Shown here piece after piece: positions 58,730 through 64,000 of a stretch of DNA of 64,000 bases. The DNA is from Escherichia sp. E4742 (GTDB lineage Bacteria > Pseudomonadota > Gammaproteobacteria > Enterobacterales > Enterobacteriaceae), in contig NZ_CP040443.1 in the NCBI RefSeq assembly GCF_005843885.1, positions 3,162,001 to 3,226,000 of the forward strand, read 5' to 3'. Position numbers and translations under genes: made by a program. Numbering within the stretch: position 1 is the first letter of the stretch; each line of letters begins with the position of its first letter. Below the pieces are notes generated by a model. It was not told the DNA's origin. It did no database searches and saw only the letters and a program-made list of their open reading frames with translations.

Positions 58730-60537
58730 GTCTCCTGGCTTTCAGTGTTCACAACGGTCAGCATGTGGAATGAATTGACGCTGGCATACAGCGAAAGAAA
58801 GTGCGAAAGCACCGTACCGAGCAGATACATTTCCCCTTCACAAACAAACGGCTCCGGATGCAGATACAGCGTTGAGGCCAGCCCTCGAACGGGAATACCC
58901 GTAAACAGGCGATCAATGGGGCGGGTCTCAAGACGCTCAATGGCATCCAGCTTTTGTTGTGACAACCGCGCCGTCTGCGGATGATGGATTGCGTGGCGAT
59001 CAAAGTTGGCGATGACCTGCTTCAGCGCGTCCGTATCCAGTAATGACAGATAATTCAGGTTCATGGCGGAGAGCAGGGACCAGTGCAGGCTGCCATCAAT
59101 GACTGGCCAGAGTGGTTGCGTCGGGCGGGTAATGTTGCGAAATGAAGCGACCGCCGCATTTTTACCGGTTGTGCCAGTGATATCACCGGAACGAAGCTGT
59201 GACGGAAGCTCCCGGTTGGTACAGGTTAGCGTTACCGAAACCACTTCGTTACTGAGCAGCGATTCGTCTGACGGATAACTGCCATCAGCATGTATAAAAG
59301 CAAGGGTATGATCAAAGCCGCGATGGAACAGGGATGTTTTGGTCCGATGATGCCAGTACACTACTTCCCGCTTCCGGCTGTATTCCATCTGATGGCTGAA
59401 ACTTTCAAAGGCAGGCCACTGGCGCGCGGCCTGCGTCGAAACAGGACGTCCCAGATCTTTTTTCCTGAACATATCCTGGACCTGGCTCACCACATTGTTA
59501 ACGGAAAATACATCGTAATGTTCCGGGTAATGGCGGCTGGGAACCAGCGGATAGTCTGCCCGCCGATTGTCCAGCGTGATGGCTTCTGCATGGTGGATAA
59601 ATAAATTAATGGCAGGTGCGCAATACAGGCGCAGGGAATCGCGGCGCAGCCGGATGTCCACGGGCAAAGGGCGTGAAAAACGCAGTTGCAGGGTAAAGGA
59701 TTCAGCCTGCAATCCGTCAGGCAAAGCCGGACAGCCACAAAGATCAAAAAAGAGAAACGCATCCGGGTAACAGAAATACTCCTGAAGGATCCGGTAGCCG
59801 CTATGGACGTTTTTCGGCCACGGCAGCATGGCATCCTGCGGCTCAAAACCGACAGCTTTCAGCATAAACTCAGGCAGGCGAATATGCTGTTCACCCACAG
59901 TCAGGTCGGCACCCTGCAAGTATTCACAGAACCATAAATAAAGCTGGTCACGGGTATAGTTGTCGTCATTGCCGAGCCAGAAGCGAAGTTTGTTCAGATC
60001 CAGCGTGCGGAAGTCCGTTCCCGATGCGACCGAAAAGGTGATGTTGATAACACCATTACGGGGCGTACTGCGGTTTTCAATCTGCTCCAGGCGAACGGGC
60101 AGCAGCCAGATATCCCGGCAGAGGGTGAAGGTACAGGGAGGCGGCTCTTCCTTTTTAGAATCGGAGGGCAGCACGTCATCGACTCTGATTTCCCCGGCGT
60201 TGGTTGTAAACTGCTCATTACGGGGGATTAATACCGGCACAGAAGACTTATCCATATCCGGCGTATATTCAATAAGGGTCATTGCCGGAACCGGACGCAG
60301 GTAATTAGGCCACAGCATCTTAATAAGCCCATGCGTCAGTTCTGGGAATTCATCCTCAATTTTCTGGCGGAGATTGCCGGTAAGAAAAGCCACGCCTTCC
60401 AGCAGGCGTTCAATATCCGGATCCGCATCTTTTTCGGCCAGGAAGCGGGCCAGATGGGGTTTTTCCGTTGCCAGCAGCTTGCTGAGCTGGCGCAGGTAAT
60501 CGAGTTCTTCCCGGAAATAGCGTTCTTCAAATTCCAT
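58687..60537 (-). CDS. tssF: T6SS baseplate wedge protein TssF (VasA)
   Basis: A 616-residue TssF, the main wedge subunit of the T6SS baseplate. The N-terminal MEFEERYFREELDYLRQ and FPELTHGLIKMLWPNYLRP segments are family hallmarks. It begins three bases after the tssE stop and its last 14 codons overlap tssG, consistent with coupled synthesis of a TssF2-TssG1 complex. Confidence 0.96.
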   Translation of the reverse strand: MEFEERYFREELDYLRQLSKLLATEKPHLARFLAEKDADPDIERLLEGVAFLTGNLRQKIEDEFPELTHGLIKMLWPNYLRPVPAMTLIEYTPDMDKSSVPVLIPRNEQFTTNAGEIRVDDVLPSDSKKEEPPPCTFTLCRDIWLLPVRLEQIENRSTPRNGVINITFSVASGTDFRTLDLNKLRFWLGNDDNYTRDQLYLWFCEYLQGADLTVGEQHIRLPEFMLKAVGFEPQDAMLPWPKNVHSGYRILQEYFCYPDAFLFFDLCGCPALPDGLQAESFTLQLRFSRPLPVDIRLRRDSLRLYCAPAINLFIHHAEAITLDNRRADYPLVPSRHYPEHYDVFSVNNVVSQVQDMFRKKDLGRPVSTQAARQWPAFESFSHQMEYSRKREVVYWHHRTKTSLFHRGFDHTLAFIHADGSYPSDESLLSNEVVSVTLTCTNRELPSQLRSGDITGTTGKNAAVASFRNITRPTQPLWPVIDGSLHWSLLSAMNLNYLSLLDTDALKQVIANFDRHAIHHPQTARLSQQKLDAIERLETRPIDRLFTGIPVRGLASTLYLHPEPFVCEGEMYLLGTVLSHFLSLYASVNSFHMLTVVNTESQETWKWTERTGQHPLI

Positions 60538-60540
60538 TTG

Positions 60541-60954
60541 TCAGTCCACCCGGTAATGCTGGCTGCCATTCGGTGCCATATCAAATTCAAGCACTTCATG
60601 CGTTTCGTTAAATGTCACCCAGGCTGAAATATGAAACGTCATATCCAGCGGGCTGGCGGCGGATGAAACCACAGCCTGCACTTCAGCGTGTGAGATCCGG
60701 GGTTCATAGCGTTCTATACATTGCGCGATGGCCCGACTCATTGATTCGCGGAAGTTTTCAGCCACTTCCTGTTCATCAATGCCCAGTTCAGGCGCCCCCC
60801 GGCAACTACCGGACCGGGTATTAAGAATGTTTCGCAGGTTCTGGCGAATGGATTGCCTGAGCGAATGAATACTGCCTCCCTGCCGGTTTCTGGCCGAAGA
60901 GGCTTCCATACGCTCAAAAAGAGAACCTGTGGTTCTTTCCCGATCCGGTATCAT
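60541..60954 (-). CDS. tssE: T6SS baseplate protein TssE (gp25-like)
   Basis: A 137-residue lysozyme-like gp25 homologue that seeds sheath polymerisation on the baseplate. It shows the conserved RNLRNILNTRSG and ERYEPRISHAEV segments, the latter carrying the EPR motif of the family. It starts six bases after tssC ends. Confidence 0.95.
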   Translation of the reverse strand: MIPDRERTTGSLFERMEASSARNRQGGSIHSLRQSIRQNLRNILNTRSGSCRGAPELGIDEQEVAENFRESMSRAIAQCIERYEPRISHAEVQAVVSSAASPLDMTFHISAWVTFNETHEVLEFDMAPNGSQHYRVD

Positions 60955-60960
60955 GGTGTG

Positions 60961-62427
60961 TTACTCCCTGTCTAACCGGCCAACCAGGGAAAGCTCAAAG
61001 TTTGCCCCCATAAATTTAAAATGTGGCCTTACGCTCAGTGCAACCTGATACCATCCGGGTTCGCCTTCCACATCCATAACTTCAACTCTGGCGGCGCGCA
61101 GAGGTTTACGACTGCGCACGTCTGCTGGCGGGTTTTCCTGGTCGGCAACATACTGACGGATCCAGGTATTCAGCTCCCTCTCTAAGTCGCTTCTTTCTTT
61201 CCATGACCCGAGTTGTTCACGCTGCAACACCTTGATGTAGTGCGCTAACCGGTTGATGATGAAGAGATAAGGAAGCTGCGTACCCAGCTTATAGTTGGTT
61301 TCTGCATCTTTTCCCGGAAAGTGTTTCGGTTTTTGTACCGAATTTGCTGAGAAAAAGGCTGCATTATCAGAGTCTTTACGCATGGTTAGGGTAATAAACC
61401 CTTCTTCAGCTAGTTCAAATTCACGGCGATCGGTGATCAGCACCTCGGTTGGGATTTTGGCCTGAATTTGCCCCATCGTTTCGAACAGATGTACCGGCAG
61501 ATCTTTCACTGCGCCGCCGCTTTGCGGACCGATGATATTTGGACACCAGCGGTATTTGGCAAAACTGTCAGCGACATTGCATGCCAGCATCCAGGCCGTA
61601 TTACCCCACAGATAATCTTCGTGGTTCTGGCTGACATCTTCGTGATAGTTAAAGTTCTTAACAGGGTTATCTATTGGTGACCAGGGTTGGCGAAGCAGGA
61701 AGCGGGGAGCCGTAAGTCCTAAATAACGCGAATCTTCAGAGTCACGAAGGGCTCGCCATTTGGTATAGGCCGGACCTTCAAAGATGGCATAAAGATCTTT
61801 GATATTAGGCAGTTCGGTCCAAGAGTTCAGCCCCATAAATTCCGGGGAAACGGAGGACAGGAACGGTGCGTGCGCCATTGCGCCCACGGCACTGACGTAT
61901 TGCAGCAGCTTCATGTCTGGCGCGGTATTTTTAAACTCGTAAGCGCCCAGCACGGTAGCGATGGGTTCACCACCAAACTGTCCGAATCCAGACGAATAAA
62001 CATGTTTATAAAATCCGGATTGAATAATTTCTGGTGCAAACTCAAAGTCTTCCAGAAGCTCCTGTTTGGTGACATGAAGCACGTTGACCTTGATGTTTTC
62101 ACGGAAATCGACGCGATCCACCATGGTTTTCAGTGAGCGCCAGAACGACTCTACCTGCTGAAATGCAGGCGCATGGATGATGGTATCCATCTGGCGACTG
62201 ATGCGTTCATCAATATCTGCAATCATGCTGTCCACGGCCAGTTTATTGACCGGTTCGTCAGGTGTGGTGGATTGCAGGATGCTGCTAATAAAGGCTGTCA
62301 CGCCCTGGCGGGCAACGTCATAAACTTCCGAGCCGGGCTGAATGCGGGTCTGCGCCATGATTTGATCAAGCAGCGACGGCGCCTGATCTACCTGACTGGA
62401 AACAAGTTCCTCTTCCTGTAAAGACAT
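60961..62427 (-). CDS. tssC: T6SS contractile sheath large subunit TssC (VipB)
   Basis: A 488-residue sheath protein that polymerises with TssB around the Hcp tube and contracts to fire it. It contains conserved segments such as YEFKNTAPDMKLLQYVSAVG and the C-terminal KPLRAARVEVMDVEGEPGWY. ATG at 62,427 is chosen because AGAAGGA lies nine bases ahead and MSLQEEELVSSQ is the expected N terminus; the open frame continues 38 codons upstream without conservation. Unusually, about 310 bases separate it from tssB. Confidence 0.96.
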   Translation of the reverse strand: MSLQEEELVSSQVDQAPSLLDQIMAQTRIQPGSEVYDVARQGVTAFISSILQSTTPDEPVNKLAVDSMIADIDERISRQMDTIIHAPAFQQVESFWRSLKTMVDRVDFRENIKVNVLHVTKQELLEDFEFAPEIIQSGFYKHVYSSGFGQFGGEPIATVLGAYEFKNTAPDMKLLQYVSAVGAMAHAPFLSSVSPEFMGLNSWTELPNIKDLYAIFEGPAYTKWRALRDSEDSRYLGLTAPRFLLRQPWSPIDNPVKNFNYHEDVSQNHEDYLWGNTAWMLACNVADSFAKYRWCPNIIGPQSGGAVKDLPVHLFETMGQIQAKIPTEVLITDRREFELAEEGFITLTMRKDSDNAAFFSANSVQKPKHFPGKDAETNYKLGTQLPYLFIINRLAHYIKVLQREQLGSWKERSDLERELNTWIRQYVADQENPPADVRSRKPLRAARVEVMDVEGEPGWYQVALSVRPHFKFMGANFELSLVGRLDRE

Positions 62428-62494
62428 ACTGAAAATCCTTCTGTTTTGCTGTGTTTCTGTAACCGGGTTCGAACCTTCAGTGAAGTACGCACCG

Positions 62495-62665
62495 TCAGTA
62501 CAGCACGCTCTGCTGAAGCTCACAAAGATGGATAAGCTCATCCATTAGGTCACTGATACGGCGATCCAGTTTTATAGTCAGCGCATCCACGTCATCTTGG
62601 TTTAATTCACCTGTCTGACTGAAGCATACCTGGTACATTGCATACCGTATTTCTTCGTTAGACAA
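62495..62665 (-). CDS. candidate small acidic protein between tssB and tssC
   Basis: An open frame of 56 codons, beginning at TTG (62,665) and ending at TGA (62,495), encodes SNEEIRYAMYQVCFSQTGEL and onward: an acidic, amphipathic, helix-like sequence. It fills most of the 309-base tssB-tssC gap, where most T6SS operons have only a few bases. There is no good ribosome site before the TTG, the frame stays open upstream to the tssB end, and an internal ATG eight codons in is an alternative start. I do not recognise it. Confidence 0.35.
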   Translation of the reverse strand: MSNEEIRYAMYQVCFSQTGELNQDDVDALTIKLDRRISDLMDELIHLCELQQSVLY

Positions 62666-62736
62666 GGAAGTGACCCACAGATATTTTTGTGTGCCGCCAT
62701 GTCTGGATAACCCCGTTTTAATGAAATTTTTTGGGG

Positions 62737-63237
62737 TTATTTCCCGCTCACCAAGCCGATTTCTTTTAGCAACTGTTCGCGGGATTCCTCATTTTCCAGC
62801 AATGCCTGGATTTGTGTACGGAAGGCAGGAAGGTTACCCATCGGCCCTTTCAGCGCAGTAAGCGCTTCACGCAGTTCCAGCAATTTGTTTACTTCCGGAA
62901 CCTGTCGAGCCACGCTATCCGGTGAAAAATCATCCAATGACTTGATGTTCAGCGCCACATTCAGTTCATCACCAGTTCTACTTTCCTTAAGCGTGGCGGG
63001 GACAATGAAATTGAGGTCAATGTTTGCTTCGGCCATCACCGCGCCAAAATTGTGTTTGTTAATGGAAACAGCCTGGCGTTCATCCAAAGGGGATGTCTCC
63101 TGCGTATTTCCAGTATCACCGACAACGAGCATGTTGAGCGGAAGCTCTACTTCAGCCGTCTGACCGTCCGTTTTGGGGACATACGATATATTTATGCGCT
63201 CGCGAGGCGCGACGCTGCCTTCAAATTTTTTGCTCAT
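62737..63237 (-). CDS. tssB: T6SS contractile sheath small subunit TssB (VipA)
   Basis: A 166-residue sheath subunit that interleaves with TssC. The N-terminal RINISYVPKTDGQTAEVELP and LNMLVVGD segments are diagnostic. It is the first gene of the minus-strand operon and follows a 692-base divergent regulatory region shared with hcp at the right edge. Confidence 0.96.
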   Translation of the reverse strand: MSKKFEGSVAPRERINISYVPKTDGQTAEVELPLNMLVVGDTGNTQETSPLDERQAVSINKHNFGAVMAEANIDLNFIVPATLKESRTGDELNVALNIKSLDDFSPDSVARQVPEVNKLLELREALTALKGPMGNLPAFRTQIQALLENEESREQLLKEIGLVSGK

Positions 63238-63378
63238 AAAAGTGATCCGTCATGTTGTCTCGTACAGACCATGAATACGGCATATTTGTACCGAAAAAAT
63301 ATCGACAATGCCGTACTAATGGCGGTTAAAATAAAGTTGCCACTCCTTAACTGCCCCGCAGTTTACGCTTAAAAATAA

Positions 63379-63407
63379 ATAATAAAAGGACTTTTTATCA
63401 TTCACAA
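63379..63407 (-). promoter_or_regulatory. candidate sigma-70 promoter of the tssB operon
   Basis: On the minus strand TTGTGA (63,407-63,402), a 17-base spacer and TATTAT (63,384-63,379), about 140 bases before tssB. It matches consensus in 4 of 6 and 5 of 6 positions; A/T-rich context lowers its weight. Confidence 0.4.
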
Positions 63408-63623
63408 ATAAGGGTATTCTGCGATGAATAAATACATTCTATAAGCATTGATAATCCATGTCAGGCATATCATGGGGTTTGTCAAAATAAATGAAAATTC
63501 ACATGCATTTGATATTGTTGAATATTTTATTAAAACATAAGTAATATTAATGTTTTTGTGTTTATATATTTACCTCATGATTAAAAGAGTGTTTTTTTAA
63601 GGAATATCTCAGAAACTATCAAA

Positions 63624-63740
63624 ATGATAAATTCTAAATGGGTAAGTGAGATATTTATTAATGATACAGCTTTGCCTTTTAATAGAGATGATAACAGGCC
63701 TTGGTCATTTGAGCATGGCTATGGCTATCAAATTATATAA
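63624..63740 (+). CDS. candidate 38-residue small protein or gene remnant
   Basis: ATG at 63,624 opens a 38-codon frame, MINSKWVSEIFINDTALPFN continuing to GYQII before TAA. Its balanced composition (Trp, Asp, Arg, Pro, Gly) is unlike random translation of A/T-rich DNA. AAGGA lies upstream but more than 20 bases from the ATG, so initiation is doubtful. It may be the surviving start of a lost gene. Confidence 0.3.
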   Translation: MINSKWVSEIFINDTALPFNRDDNRPWSFEHGYGYQII

Positions 63741-63929
63741 CCAGTGTTACCTATTTAGCTCTTGGATGATTGAAACAGATTTTTTACAGCAGCCGTTAAT
63801 TTGAATTCGGCTTGTATGTGAAAAATACAGAAAAATGATGTAGTTCCAGAGTGAGTTACATCTGCCTGTCGTGGATTAACGGCAGGTCATTGTAAGTGTT
63901 AACTAACGGATTTTACAAGGAGTTTACAA

Positions 63930-64000
63930 ATGCCAACCCCATGTTACATTTCGATTACGGGCCAGACCCAGGGGAACATCACTGCTGGTGCTTTTACTGC
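63930..64000 (+). CDS. hcp: Hcp, T6SS tube protein (truncated by window edge)
   Basis: Begins ATG at 63,930 with ribosome site AAGGAG and reads MPTPCYISITGQTQGNITAG before the window ends after 23 codons. This is the standard Hcp N terminus. It is divergent from the tssB operon and is probably the main tube subunit, with vgrG and further cargo expected beyond the edge. It differs from the Hcp at 43,378, whose N terminus is MANMSYLTLSGETQG. Confidence 0.9.
   Translation, partial: MPTPCYISITGQTQGNITAGAFT

Larger units (their letters stand above)
63238..63929. other. A/T-rich divergent regulatory region between tssB and hcp
   Basis: 692 bases, markedly A/T-rich, with no large gene. It holds a candidate promoter for tssB (63,379-63,407), a weak Fur-like core TGATAATC at 63,449-63,456, a 38-codon open frame (63,624-63,740) and a short inverted repeat CTGCC/GGCAG upstream of hcp near 63,863-63,886. 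The composition suggests H-NS silencing, which is inference. Confidence 0.55.

Noticed and set aside
63680..63930. Possible sigma-54 (-24/-12) promoter ahead of hcp
   Set aside because: The best GG and GC pairs near 63,702 are 8 bases apart instead of the required 10, and no consensus TTGCA follows.

Overview
This window is chromosomal DNA of Escherichia coli or a very close Escherichia relative. From position 1 to about 40,680 the gene order is that of the E. coli K-12 uppS-to-aspV segment, and the proteins I can compare from memory (BamA, FabZ, LpxA, ProS, NlpE, DkgB and others) differ by only a few residues. No insertion sequence, integrase or CRISPR array was seen.

Layout. (1) 55-14,732, + strand: a dense envelope and replication run, uppS-cdsA-rseP-bamA-skp-lpxD-fabZ-lpxA-lpxB-rnhB-dnaE-accA, linking undecaprenyl and phospholipid precursors, outer-membrane protein assembly, lipid A and fatty acid synthesis, and the replicase. 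(2) 14,733-26,856: yaeR, tilS, rof/yaeP, yaeQ, arfB, nlpE, yaeF, proS, trmO, rcsF, the metNIQ methionine importer with a MetJ operator, and gmhB. Where K-12 has the lysine decarboxylase gene ldcC, between accA and yaeR, this genome carries only a small two-helix DUF4282-type membrane protein gene. (3) 26,857-32,493: rRNA operon rrnH (16S, tRNA-Ile, tRNA-Ala, 23S, 5S, tRNA-Asp) with P1/P2 promoters, boxA and terminator. (4) 32,494-40,738: dkgB, yafC, yafD, yafE, mltD, gloB, yafS, rnhA, dnaQ and the second tRNA-Asp, aspV.

(5) 40,739-64,000: a type VI secretion (T6SS) island beginning beside aspV. It starts with the lipoprotein gene yafT. A long minus-strand operon then reads, in transcription order, tssB-(small ORF)-tssC-tssE-tssF-tssG-fha-tssJ-tssK-tssL-clpV-tagO-tssA-tssM-vasL, and ends with a cargo module: an Hcp paralogue, a 303-residue protein with glycine-rich membrane segments, and a 155-residue multi-pass membrane protein. 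A second hcp begins on the + strand at the right edge and is cut off by the window. The order matches the Vibrio cholerae VAS cluster gene for gene except that the sigma-54 activator vasH is absent.

The most interesting point is the cargo module at 41,946-43,860. From memory, its last two genes correspond to the unexplained K-12 genes ykfM and yafU, with K-12 YafU matching only about the last 111 residues of the 303-residue protein here. This suggests that yafU/ykfM of K-12 are relics of an Hcp-linked T6SS toxin and immunity pair, and that this window holds the intact version: a candidate membrane-active (possibly pore-forming) effector with its own Hcp carrier and membrane immunity protein. 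That function is inferred from gene order and membrane topology, not demonstrated.
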